A program made the position numbers and the translations under genes. A DNA stretch of 64,000 nucleotides from Anaerovoracaceae bacterium (GTDB lineage: Bacteria > Bacillota > Clostridia > Peptostreptococcales > Anaerovoracaceae): positions 1 to 64,000 of the forward strand of contig JASBYX010000001.1 in assembly GCA_029983755.1 (NCBI GenBank), given 5' to 3'. Of the stretch, positions 26,320 to 35,265 are shown piece by piece (within the stretch, counting starts at the first letter, position 1; each line of letters begins with the position of its first letter). The notes under the pieces are model-generated. The model was not told where the DNA came from, searched no databases, and saw only the letters and a list, made by a program, of their open reading frames with translations.

Positions 26320-28506
26320 ATGCAATCAAAGAATGAATTTTTAAACACATTACTCAACATAAACAGTAATTATGACGTCGATTTAATAGGTAGAGCTCTC
26401 GACAAGGCTATGGAGCTTCACACAGGACAGATGAGGAAAAGTGGAGAACCTTATATCATCCATCCCATGTCCGTTGCAGTGATACTCGCACAGCTTGGAA
26501 TGGATGAGGCAACTATTATCGGCGGTCTTTTGCATGATGTTGTTGAGGATACTGAATATACAAGAGAAGAACTCGTCAAAGACTTTAACGAGGAGATTGC
26601 TCTGCTTGTTGACGGAGTTACGAAACTTGGAGCAATCAAATTTGACAACAAGGAAGAAGCTCAAGCTGAAAACCTCCGAAAAATGTTCTTAGCCATGTCA
26701 AAGGATATTCGTGTTCTGATAATCAAGCTGGCTGACAGACTTCATAATATGAGAACTCTGGAGTATATGACTCCTGAAAAACGAAGGGAGAAATCTCAGG
26801 AAACTTTAGATATCTATGCTCCTCTAGCCAGCCGACTTGGGATTTATACCATAAAATTCGAGCTTGAAGATATAGCTTTGATGTATCTAAAACCTGATGA
26901 ATACAGGCAACTCTCCAAAGAGATTACTGCAAAGAAGAATCAACGGGAAGATTTCATAAACCAGACAATGGACGAAATAAAGGATGCCATGAAGGATATG
27001 AATTTAAATTATGATATCACCGGAAGATCAAAACATATATACAGTATCTACAAGAAGATGAGACTGCAAGACAAGCAACTTGATGAGATATTCGATCTGA
27101 CAGCAATCAGAATAATTGTTGAAACAGTTAGAGATTGCTATGCTGTTTTGGGAATAGTCCATACGATATGGAAGCCTATACCTGGCCGCTTTAAAGACTA
27201 CATAGCTATGCCTAAGGCCAACATGTATCAGTCCCTACATACCACCGTCCTTGGAGATAACGGAGAGCCATTCGAAATTCAAATCAGAACTTACGAAATG
27301 CATAGGGTTGCCGAGTACGGTATCGCTGCTCACTGGAAGTATAAGGAAGGCAAAAGCGGTAAGGAAAACAATAACGAAGATATGAAGCTGGCCTGGCTTA
27401 GGCAGACACTGGAATGGCAGCAGGAGCTTAATGATCCTAAAGAGTTTCTGGACACATTGAAGATGGATCTCTTCTCAACTCAAGTCTTTGTTTTTACTCC
27501 AAAGGGTGAGGTCATCGATCTACCTTCAGGATCAACACCTCTGGACTTTGCATATAAAATTCATACTGATGTTGGAAGTCATTGTGTTGGCGCAAAAGTT
27601 AACGGAAAGATGGTTACCATTGATCATGCTCTTCAAAACGGAGATATAGTTGAAATTGTAACTTCTTCAAACTCCAGTGGACCTAGTGTAGATTGGCTTA
27701 AAATCGCAAAGAGTTCTTCTGCTAGGAACAAAATAAGGCAGTGGCTGAAGCGTGAGAACAAAGGCGATGATGTGGCGAGAGGTAAGGACGCCCTCGACAA
27801 AAATATCCGGAAAAAGGGCCTTGATCCTCAGCTTGTTGCCAAGTCCGGGAACATAAATAAGGCTGTGAAAGAGTTTTCGTATGGAAATTCTGACGAGTTA
27901 TACACTCAGATTTCCCGAGGGGGAACTGTACTCAGCAAAGTTTCAAACTTTCTAATCAAGATTCACACTGATGAGGTGAATGCTAAGAAGGAAGAAACCA
28001 AAGAAGAAGCAATTGAGTCCATGAACAAGGTGGACAAACGCCCGAGAAAAAATGATGATCCCGGCATTATCGTAAAAGGCGGACTTGATAATCTTATGAT
28101 TAGAACCGCTAGATGTTGCAATCCGGTTCCGGGAGATAAGATAATTGGATTTATCACCAAGGGTAGAGGAATTTCTGTTCACAGGACAGACTGCCCTAAC
28201 ATCATTTCTTTACCTGCTGAGGAGACTTCCAGGCTCATAGATGTGGAATGGGAAGACATGAAGCTTGGTAAATCCTATGATGTGGATATTACGGTTATCA
28301 CAAGTGACAGAAAAGGTATTTTTTCTGATATATCAAGGGCTTGCGAGGATATGGACATCCACATTGCGGGAGTAAATGCCAAACCTCAGGGAGATGATAC
28401 GCTGAAGATTACCCTCACATTATCGATTGCCAGCACTCAACATATGCAAAAGATTCAGAGAGTCCTCAGAAACATTCAGGGCATAATCAGCGTATATAGA
28501 GGTTAG
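26320..28506 (+). CDS. relA: Bifunctional (p)ppGpp synthetase/hydrolase
   Basis: This Rel protein makes and degrades the stringent-response alarmone. The 728-residue chain has an intact N-terminal HD hydrolase domain (SGEPYIIHPMSVA, GGLLHDVVEDT, KLADRLHNMRTL), the synthetase domain (GRSKHIYSIYKKM, AMPKANMYQSLHTTVLG), a TGS domain (VFTPKGEVIDLPSGSTPLDFAYKIHTDVG), a conserved-cysteine region (TARCCNPVPGDKIIGFITKGRGISVHRTDCPN) and a C-terminal ACT domain. All parts are present, so both activities are expected. ATG 26320 is preferred; an in-frame TTG at 26296 also lacks a good binding site. Confidence 0.95.
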   Translation: MQSKNEFLNTLLNINSNYDVDLIGRALDKAMELHTGQMRKSGEPYIIHPMSVAVILAQLGMDEATIIGGLLHDVVEDTEYTREELVKDFNEEIALLVDGVTKLGAIKFDNKEEAQAENLRKMFLAMSKDIRVLIIKLADRLHNMRTLEYMTPEKRREKSQETLDIYAPLASRLGIYTIKFELEDIALMYLKPDEYRQLSKEITAKKNQREDFINQTMDEIKDAMKDMNLNYDITGRSKHIYSIYKKMRLQDKQLDEIFDLTAIRIIVETVRDCYAVLGIVHTIWKPIPGRFKDYIAMPKANMYQSLHTTVLGDNGEPFEIQIRTYEMHRVAEYGIAAHWKYKEGKSGKENNNEDMKLAWLRQTLEWQQELNDPKEFLDTLKMDLFSTQVFVFTPKGEVIDLPSGSTPLDFAYKIHTDVGSHCVGAKVNGKMVTIDHALQNGDIVEIVTSSNSSGPSVDWLKIAKSSSARNKIRQWLKRENKGDDVARGKDALDKNIRKKGLDPQLVAKSGNINKAVKEFSYGNSDELYTQISRGGTVLSKVSNFLIKIHTDEVNAKKEETKEEAIESMNKVDKRPRKNDDPGIIVKGGLDNLMIRTARCCNPVPGDKIIGFITKGRGISVHRTDCPNIISLPAEETSRLIDVEWEDMKLGKSYDVDITVITSDRKGIFSDISRACEDMDIHIAGVNAKPQGDDTLKITLTLSIASTQHMQKIQRVLRNIQGIISVYRG

Positions 28507-28562
28507 GAGAAAGTTTGAACGAACTTTAGACTTCGTTTTTAATTCAAGGAAAGAGAAAAGAT

Positions 28563-29186
28563 ATGCAAGTATACAGATTTTTAACTTCGCCGATTCAGGT
28601 TAACACTTATTTAGCCTATGACGAAAGCAAAAAAGGTTTTATCGTAGATCCGGGAGGGTATGAGCCGAGGATTACAGAGATCGTTAAGGAAGAAGGAATA
28701 ATTCTCGAATACATAATTTTAACCCATGGTCATGGAGATCATATCGGTGGCATTGCCGGTTTTAAAGAAGACTTCCCGAGTATAAAGGTAGTTGCCTATG
28801 AGGAAGAAAAAGAAATTTTAAACGACGCTAACCTCAATGCAGCAAAGGAAATTTTCGGATACGACATTTCATTGGAAGCAGATATATATGTTACTGACGG
28901 CGACCATCTCTCCGTTGGTAATATGGAGCTCGAATTAATTCACACCCCTGGCCATACAAAGGGTGGCATGTGTATCGTCTGTGGAGACTATATGTTTACC
29001 GGAGATACAATTTTCAGAGAGTCCATTGGAAGAACCGATTTTTACAGCGGTAACTATGGGGAAATAATCCACTCCATCAAGAACAAAATATTCACACATC
29101 CGGACACAATGGTTCTTCTGCCGGGACACATGGGTGAAACTACTATTTCTCACGAGAAGAGGTACAATCCTTTTGTACAAGATTAA
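28563..29186 (+). CDS. MBL-fold hydrolase, glyoxalase II-like
   Basis: The 207-residue protein is a short metallo-beta-lactamase fold hydrolase of the YqgX/GloB-like group. It has THGHGDHIGG, then HTPGHTKGGMC, FTGDTIFRESIGRTDF with the bridging aspartate, and LLPGHMGETTI with the last histidine: a complete two-metal site. It may act on thioesters such as S-lactoylglutathione analogues or on persulfides; the substrate cannot be told from sequence. It overlaps the start of the hemZ-like gene. Confidence 0.9.
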   Translation: MQVYRFLTSPIQVNTYLAYDESKKGFIVDPGGYEPRITEIVKEEGIILEYIILTHGHGDHIGGIAGFKEDFPSIKVVAYEEEKEILNDANLNAAKEIFGYDISLEADIYVTDGDHLSVGNMELELIHTPGHTKGGMCIVCGDYMFTGDTIFRESIGRTDFYSGNYGEIIHSIKNKIFTHPDTMVLLPGHMGETTISHEKRYNPFVQD

Positions 29187-30528
29187 GATACACAATTACG
29201 AAAAGAAATATCTACTGGATGAGATGATCAGGGTTTTCCTATCATTAGAGGATTACTTTCTTGTGGAAGATGAAGATACCGATACAATTCACTTCAACTT
29301 AAAGGGAAGTCAGGACAAGAATGAAATTAAAAGAGAAATTTATCACAAGCTTTCTAATATCACAGGTCACACCCCGGATTGGGGAATCCTTACAGGAATA
29401 AGACCTGTGAAGCTGTGGGGAGAAACCTTGGGAAAACTTGAGGACGCCGACAAAACAAGAGCTTACATGAGGAAAAACTTCCTCATATCAGATGAGAAAA
29501 TTCACTTAATTGAAGATATTTACAGATATCAGGTTAAGGCGATAGGCGGTGTCGAGGATGGAAATTCCTCTCTTTACATCGGGATTCCATTTTGCCCAAC
29601 CCGGTGCAGCTATTGCTCATTTGCGTCTAATCAAGTACCGAACACGGAAATAGAAAAGTATTTCAAAGCCTTACTCATAGAGCTAAAAGCCGTGGGTTCT
29701 ATGATGGCTGAAAGCAGGATGAACCCTCGATCAATCTACATCGGAGGAGGAACCCCAACCACATTGAACCCTTCACAGCTGAGAGAATTGTTTTGTGCTA
29801 TTAGTGAAAATATACCTAAGGATAAGCTCAAGGAAATTACCCTTGAAGCCGGAAGGCCGGATACCATAACGGAGGAAAAGCTTCAGGCGGCGTATGAGGG
29901 CGGAGTGGACAGGATAAGCATAAATCCTCAAACCATGAAGGACAAAACCCTCAGGAGAATTGGACGAGATCACGATAGCCAAATGATTTACAAGGCTTTT
30001 GAAATTGCGGATAAATTCCCTTTTAAAGGGATTAATTGCGATATAATAGCAGGGCTGCCGGGAGAAACATTGGCGGATTTTAAGGACACTTTGAATAAGT
30101 TAATTCCCCTTGGCCCAAACAATGTGACCATACATTCCCTTGCTGTAAAGAGAGGATCAAAGCTCATAGACATAGATAGGGACTACTATCACAAAATAGC
30201 TGACCTTGTTGGGGACATGCTCAAGGCAGGAGCTGAAGAATTAAAGGCTAATGGTTTCAGACCATATTACCTTTATAGGCAGAAACATATGGCAGGAGCC
30301 TATGAAAATACAGGCTATTGCAAGGATGACAGCTTTTGCATTTACAACATGGCTATAATGGATGAACACGAAGATATTGTTGCCCTAGGTGCCGGGGGAA
30401 TCAGTAAAGCTTTCTATCCAAAGGAAAACAGATTGGAAAGGGTGCCAAACGTGACTAATTATCAAGAATATATCACTCGTGTTGAAGAGATGATTGAAAG
30501 AAAGAGAAAGGGGCTTTTTAGCCGATAA
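29173..30528 (+). CDS. hemZ: HemZ-type radical SAM protein (coproporphyrinogen dehydrogenase family)
   Basis: The 451-residue protein has a family-specific N-terminal region, then the radical SAM cluster motif CPTRCSYC (C141, C145, C148) in IGIPFCPTRCSYCSFAS, followed by YIGGGTPTTLNP, LEAGRPDTIT and DIIAGLPGET. It belongs to the HemN/HemW/HemZ group; HemZ is annotated as oxygen-independent coproporphyrinogen III dehydrogenase, though activity is not proven for all members. AGAGG lies about ten bases before TTG 29173, which is chosen over an in-frame GTG at 29134 deep in the upstream gene. It precedes hisS in an apparent operon. Confidence 0.88.
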   Translation: MYKIKIHNYEKKYLLDEMIRVFLSLEDYFLVEDEDTDTIHFNLKGSQDKNEIKREIYHKLSNITGHTPDWGILTGIRPVKLWGETLGKLEDADKTRAYMRKNFLISDEKIHLIEDIYRYQVKAIGGVEDGNSSLYIGIPFCPTRCSYCSFASNQVPNTEIEKYFKALLIELKAVGSMMAESRMNPRSIYIGGGTPTTLNPSQLRELFCAISENIPKDKLKEITLEAGRPDTITEEKLQAAYEGGVDRISINPQTMKDKTLRRIGRDHDSQMIYKAFEIADKFPFKGINCDIIAGLPGETLADFKDTLNKLIPLGPNNVTIHSLAVKRGSKLIDIDRDYYHKIADLVGDMLKAGAEELKANGFRPYYLYRQKHMAGAYENTGYCKDDSFCIYNMAIMDEHEDIVALGAGGISKAFYPKENRLERVPNVTNYQEYITRVEEMIERKRKGLFSR

Positions 30529-30547
30529 TTTGAGAGGAGGAGAGCAA

Positions 30548-31810
30548 ATGCTAACTAATGCGCCTAAAGGCACAAAGGATGTATTGCCTGAGGAGAGCTA
30601 TAAGTGGCAGTATGTTGAGAACGAATTTGCAAAGATTTGCAATTTGTACGGTTTTGGTGAAATTCGCACACCTGTTTTCGAGCATACAGACCTATTTGTA
30701 AGAGGCGTTGGAGATACAACTGACATTGTAAACAAGGAGATGTATACATTTAATGATATGGGAAATAGAAGTATTACCTTAAAACCTGAAGGAACTTCTC
30801 CGGCTGTTAGAGCATTCATTGAACACAAACAGTATGCAGAGATTCAGCCAACCAAGTATTACTACAATACCCCTTGTTTCAGATACGAGAAGCCACAGTC
30901 CGGTAGGCTTAGAGCTTTCCACCAGTTTGGAATCGAAGTATTTGGCACCGGGGACATGATGGCAGATGCTGAGGTCATTTCCCTTGCTCACGACTTTTTA
31001 AACAAGATGGAGATAAAGGATGTTGAACTCAGAATTAACAGCGTTGGATGTCCTATTTGCAGAAAGGCTCACAGAGAAGCTCTTAAAGAATTCTTGGCTC
31101 CAAAATATGATAAGCTTTGCGAAACATGTAAGGTCAGATATGAAAAGAATCCAATGAGAATACTGGATTGCAAGTCTCCTGTTTGCCAAGAGCTTGTGGC
31201 AGGGGCACCTATGATGCTGGATTATCTATGTGACGACTGTAGAGAGGCCTTTGAGCAGCTCCAAGAGAATCTCAAAGCAATGGAAATAGACTACACAATA
31301 GATCCTAAAATTGTAAGAGGACTTGATTACTATACAAAGACTGCGTTCGAGTTTGTAACTACAAGTCTCGGCGCTCAGGGTACAATTTGTGGCGGGGGAC
31401 GATATGACCACTTGATCGAAGAGATCGGCGGGCCTCCAATACCTGGGGTTGGATTCGGCCTGGGAATTGAGAGACTTCTGATGCTTATGGAATACTGCAA
31501 TACAGAAATCAAGAAGCCAGATCCAATTGAAGCATTCATTGTATACATCGGGGATGAAGCAAAGAAATATAGCCTCGGTCTGTTGGCTGATCTAAGAAAG
31601 AAAGGCATAAAGGCAGAAATGGACACCTTGGCAAGGAATGTGAAAGGACAATTTAAGTATGCCGGAAGGATAGGAGCTCTTTACACCCTTGTTATTGGAG
31701 ATGATGAGATGTCAACAGGAGAATTGTCGATCAAAGAGATGGCAACCTCTGAGCAAACTAAGATTAAAGCAGAAGAGCTTGTGGACTTTCTTTTGGATAA
31801 GAGAGAGTAA
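30548..31810 (+). CDS. hisS: Histidyl-tRNA synthetase
   Basis: This class II synthetase charges tRNA-His. The 420-residue protein starts MLTNAPKGTKDVLPEE, and has motif 2 around PCFRYEKPQSGRLRAFHQFGIEVFG, the histidine signatures IVRGLDYYTKTAFEF and GGGRYDHL, and motif 3 (GVGFGLGIERLL). A cysteine set (CPICRK, CETCKVRY, CDDC) in the insertion suggests a zinc-binding loop. GAGGAGGAG ends seven bases before ATG 30548; the longer in-frame form from 30494 overlaps hemZ. No T-box leader is present in the short gap. Confidence 0.97.
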   Translation: MLTNAPKGTKDVLPEESYKWQYVENEFAKICNLYGFGEIRTPVFEHTDLFVRGVGDTTDIVNKEMYTFNDMGNRSITLKPEGTSPAVRAFIEHKQYAEIQPTKYYYNTPCFRYEKPQSGRLRAFHQFGIEVFGTGDMMADAEVISLAHDFLNKMEIKDVELRINSVGCPICRKAHREALKEFLAPKYDKLCETCKVRYEKNPMRILDCKSPVCQELVAGAPMMLDYLCDDCREAFEQLQENLKAMEIDYTIDPKIVRGLDYYTKTAFEFVTTSLGAQGTICGGGRYDHLIEEIGGPPIPGVGFGLGIERLLMLMEYCNTEIKKPDPIEAFIVYIGDEAKKYSLGLLADLRKKGIKAEMDTLARNVKGQFKYAGRIGALYTLVIGDDEMSTGELSIKEMATSEQTKIKAEELVDFLLDKRE

Positions 31811-31897
31811 GTTCAATCAGCAAGGTTTTAAAATATAAGTTCGAAAAATATAATCCCAAAGGGAAAAATCCTAAATTGGAAGGAGAGACTTAAGAGT

Positions 31898-33673
31898 ATG
31901 AAGGAATTGCTTAAGAGAACCCACATGTGTGGGGATCTCAGAAGTGAAAACATAGGTGAGGAAGTGGTATTGAACGGATGGGTTGCAAGGCAGAGAAACC
32001 TGGGAGGTTTAATGTTTATTGATCTCAGGGACAAAACAGGAATAACCCAGATAACTTTTCCAGACAGCGCTCCGGAAGAACTGATTTCTGAAGCCTCTCA
32101 CCTTAGAAGCGAGTATGTTATAGGCATCAAGGGAAAGGTAGTAGAAAGATCTTCTAAGAATCCAAACTTGCCTACAGGTGACATAGAAGTGATTGCCAAT
32201 GAAATGTCCGTATACTCAAAGTCAGAGACTCCCCCTATATATGTTAAGGATGATGACCAGGTTTCAGATGGACTTCGCCTTAAGTACAGGTATTTGGATC
32301 TGAGAAAACCTCATATGCAAAAGAATCTCGCTCTGAGACATAGGATCACCAAAGCTACAAGAGACTATTTTGACAAGGAAGGTTTTACAGAGGTGGAAAC
32401 GCCAATGCTAATAAAACCAACACCTGAAGGTGCAAGGGATTACCTGGTTCCCAGCAGGACAAATAAGGGAAGCTTCTATGCTCTCCCTCAGTCACCACAG
32501 ATGTTTAAGCAACTCCTTATGGTAGGTGGAACTGATAGATACATTCAGATTGCAAAATGCTTCAGAGATGAAGACCTAAGGGCGGACAGGCAGCCGGAGT
32601 TTACGCAAATTGATATGGAGATGTCTTTTGTTGATCAGGAGGATATTATAAACATTCAGGAAGGTTACCTTAAATATCTTATGAAAACCGTTTTGGGTGT
32701 TGAAATAGAAACTCCATTGCCAAGGCTCACTTATGAAGAAGCCATGAGCAGATATGGGTCAGATAAGCCTGACACTAGATTCGGATATGAACTTGTAGGA
32801 TTGAATGATGTTGTCGCAGGCACTGAGTTTAAAGTCTTCAACGACTGTCTAGACGCAGGAGGACTCATAAGTGGTATCTGTATTCAAAACGGAGGGCAAA
32901 AGTATAGTAGAAAAGCAATAGACAAGTTAACTGAGCTCGTAAAAACATATGGACCTAAGGGGCTTGTTTGGATTAAACCGGAAGAGGGTAAGATTAATTC
33001 TTCCGTTAACAAGTTTTTTGACCAAGACAAGCTAAGCAAAATCGTAGAGGCTATGGATGCCAAGATAGGAGATCTTATTCTCATCGCAGCTGATAATGCA
33101 AATAATGTTCAGAACGGTCTCGGTTTTTTGCGCAGACACATCGCAGGTGAGATGGGACTTCTAGATGATAACAAATACAATTTCCTCTGGGTTGTCGATT
33201 TTCCTCTCTTTGAGGAAAATGAAGAAGGCGATCTTAAAGCTATGCATCACCCTTTTACAAGTCCTAAGGTGGAAGACATTGAAAAGATGGAAACTGATCC
33301 AATATCTGTCAAGGCAAACGCATATGATATTGTATTGAACGGTTTTGAACTGGGTGGAGGCAGCATAAGAATTCACGATCAGGACGTTCAGAAACTCATG
33401 TTCAAAACATTGGGACTGACACAAGAAGAATGCCAGGAGAAATTCGGATTCTTCTTGGAAGCTCTAAAATATGGAGTACCACCACATGGTGGCATCGCAT
33501 ACGGTCTTGACAGAATGGCTATGCTGCTCGCAGGAGAAGACAGCATCAGAGAAGTCATAGCATTCCCTAAAAATCAAAACGCTCAGTGTATGGTGAGCGA
33601 GGCCCCAGGATCGACCTCAGAGGACCAGCTTAGCGAATTGGGACTTATACTGGATACCGGAATACAAAAATGA
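31898..33673 (+). CDS. aspS: Aspartyl-tRNA synthetase
   Basis: This class IIb synthetase charges tRNA-Asp (possibly also tRNA-Asn if non-discriminating). The 591-residue bacterial-type protein has an N-terminal OB anticodon domain (VVLNGWVARQRNLGGLMFIDLRD), motif 2 (CFRDEDLRADRQPEFTQIDMEM), the GAD insertion domain (ISGICIQNGGQ...) and motif 3 (HGGIAYGLDRMAMLLAG). A GGAAGGAGAG site lies upstream. The hisS-aspS order is widespread in Firmicutes. The stop overlaps the nadD ATG. Confidence 0.97.
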   Translation: MKELLKRTHMCGDLRSENIGEEVVLNGWVARQRNLGGLMFIDLRDKTGITQITFPDSAPEELISEASHLRSEYVIGIKGKVVERSSKNPNLPTGDIEVIANEMSVYSKSETPPIYVKDDDQVSDGLRLKYRYLDLRKPHMQKNLALRHRITKATRDYFDKEGFTEVETPMLIKPTPEGARDYLVPSRTNKGSFYALPQSPQMFKQLLMVGGTDRYIQIAKCFRDEDLRADRQPEFTQIDMEMSFVDQEDIINIQEGYLKYLMKTVLGVEIETPLPRLTYEEAMSRYGSDKPDTRFGYELVGLNDVVAGTEFKVFNDCLDAGGLISGICIQNGGQKYSRKAIDKLTELVKTYGPKGLVWIKPEEGKINSSVNKFFDQDKLSKIVEAMDAKIGDLILIAADNANNVQNGLGFLRRHIAGEMGLLDDNKYNFLWVVDFPLFEENEEGDLKAMHHPFTSPKVEDIEKMETDPISVKANAYDIVLNGFELGGGSIRIHDQDVQKLMFKTLGLTQEECQEKFGFFLEALKYGVPPHGGIAYGLDRMAMLLAGEDSIREVIAFPKNQNAQCMVSEAPGSTSEDQLSELGLILDTGIQK

Positions 33674-34272
33674 AAAAAATAGGAATTTTGGGAGGAACTT
33701 TTGATCCCTTTCATCTCGGACATATGTCTATTGGAGAAAGGAGCATTCAAGAAGCCGGCCTCGATGAATTAATACTGCTGCCGGCAAATGTTTCCCCCTT
33801 TAAAATCAATCGTGAAATGGTGGAAGAAATTCATAGAATAAATATGCTGGAGGCTTTTGTTAAAAACCATCCGGAGTTTTCCCTTTCTCGGATTGAGATA
33901 GATACTGACAATGTATCTTATACATACGATACCATGGAAACCTTTAGAAAACTTTATCCCAAGGACAAGATTTACTTCATATGTGGTTCGGATTCTCTTA
34001 TCACCGTGGAGAACTGGTATAAGGGTAAGCAGCTCCTTGAAAGCACCCGTTTTATAGTTGCAAACAGGCCAGGTATCAAAGATGATGTTTTACATGACAA
34101 AATAAGACATTATGAGGATACTTATGGAACCGAAATCTTGCTGCTGACAAACCCTGTTCTTGAGGTTTCCTCCACGGAAATAAAGGAAAAGCTGAAACTG
34201 GGTATGAGCATCCACAATCTGGTGCCCATGGAAATAGAAAAGTATATAGATGAATATGCACTGTATAGATAA
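33670..34272 (+). CDS. nadD: Nicotinate-nucleotide adenylyltransferase
   Basis: NadD adenylates nicotinate mononucleotide in NAD synthesis. The 200-residue protein has the nucleotidyltransferase motif GGTFDPFHLGH at residues 8-18, CGSDSL in the middle and the C-terminal SSTEIKEKL motif. The ATG overlaps the aspS stop (ATGA). It overlaps yqeK by about 23 bp. nadD-yqeK-rsfS is a conserved trio in Firmicutes. Confidence 0.95.
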   Translation: MKKIGILGGTFDPFHLGHMSIGERSIQEAGLDELILLPANVSPFKINREMVEEIHRINMLEAFVKNHPEFSLSRIEIDTDNVSYTYDTMETFRKLYPKDKIYFICGSDSLITVENWYKGKQLLESTRFIVANRPGIKDDVLHDKIRHYEDTYGTEILLLTNPVLEVSSTEIKEKLKLGMSIHNLVPMEIEKYIDEYALYR

Positions 34273-34822
34273 GGATGAACTTCTAAGAATCGTCCAACAA
34301 AATATCAGCCCTAAGAGGTTTGTTCACACTATGGGGGTTTGCAAGCTATCAGTTGAACTGGCAAAGTGTTACGGCTCCGATCCTCAAAAGGCCTGGATTG
34401 CATCCCTGCTCCATGACTTTAAAAAGACAATATCAATTTCAGAATCCAACGAACTTGTGAAAAGGTATGGACTGGATGAAAAGTATATTGACAATCAGAA
34501 CTTGGCCCACAGCAAACTTGCTGCCATATCTGCAAATGAGGATTTCGGAATAGAGGATCCGGACATACTAAATGCAATTTCTTATCACACCACAGGACGT
34601 GCAGGGATGAGCCTACTCGAAAAGATCGTCTTTGTTGCTGATACGTGTGAGGAGGGCAGAACATATAAAGAAGCTGCTAAACTTCGCAAGGATGCATTTC
34701 GCGATTTGGACGGTGTGTGTATATTTATTTTGGAGTACATCAAATCTTCCCTTGAGGATAAAGGAAAAAAAGTAGATGAGGACACATTGGATGCCCTTGA
34801 ATTTTTCAAAAGCAAACTTTAA
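34250..34822 (+). CDS. yqeK: HD-domain protein YqeK (diadenosine tetraphosphatase)
   Basis: YqeK-type HD proteins hydrolyse diadenosine tetraphosphate symmetrically. The 190-residue protein has RFVHTMGVCKLSVELA, then ASLLHDFKK with the HD pair, and AISYHTTGRAGMSLLEKIVFVADTCEEGR with the further metal-binding His and Asp. The length is normal for the family. The start overlaps nadD; ATG 34250 and ATG 34256 are both possible and neither has a strong binding site. Confidence 0.92.
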   Translation: MNMHCIDKDELLRIVQQNISPKRFVHTMGVCKLSVELAKCYGSDPQKAWIASLLHDFKKTISISESNELVKRYGLDEKYIDNQNLAHSKLAAISANEDFGIEDPDILNAISYHTTGRAGMSLLEKIVFVADTCEEGRTYKEAAKLRKDAFRDLDGVCIFILEYIKSSLEDKGKKVDEDTLDALEFFKSKL

Positions 34823-34837
34823 AGAAAAGAGGTACAA

Positions 34838-35188
34838 ATGGAAAGTTTGAAACTTGTTGAGGCTGTTGTAAAAACTCTCAGCGATAAGAAAGCAACAAAT
34901 ATTGTAGTAATAGATGTGAGCAGGAAGTCCTCCTTCACGGATTATCTGGTTTTAGCCAGCGGGGGTTCTCTCAGACAGTTAAACGCCCTAGTAGACGAAG
35001 TTGAGGATAAGCTCGCTGAACAAGAGATTCTCCCAAGAGCAGTGGAGGGCAAACAGAACTCGGACTGGCTCTTGATGGACTACATAGATGTTGTTGTCAA
35101 TGTACTGACTGAAGAAGCAAGGGAAAAATACAATATCGAGAGAGTGTGGGGTGACTGCGACACCGTTGATATTGAAGAAATGATTTAG
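34838..35188 (+). CDS. rsfS: Ribosomal silencing factor
   Basis: RsfS (YbeB/Iojap) binds ribosomal protein L14 and blocks subunit joining in starvation. The 116-residue protein has the family core IVVIDVSRKSSFTDYLVLASGGSLRQLNALVDEVEDKL and the segment SDWLLMDYIDVVVNVLTEEAREKYNIERVWGDC. An AAGAGGT site precedes the ATG. It follows yqeK after 15 bp. Confidence 0.95.
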   Translation: MESLKLVEAVVKTLSDKKATNIVVIDVSRKSSFTDYLVLASGGSLRQLNALVDEVEDKLAEQEILPRAVEGKQNSDWLLMDYIDVVVNVLTEEAREKYNIERVWGDCDTVDIEEMI

Positions 35189-35265
35189 AGCACAGAACAT
35201 GTAATAGTTCAATTAAGATCAAAACAAATTATACACATAATTAGAATGAAAGGTTAAATACGCAT

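Noticed and set aside
35189..35265. T-box leader before leuS
   Set aside because: The gap is only 77 bp and lacks the T-box sequence and a terminator; the same holds for hisS and aspS.
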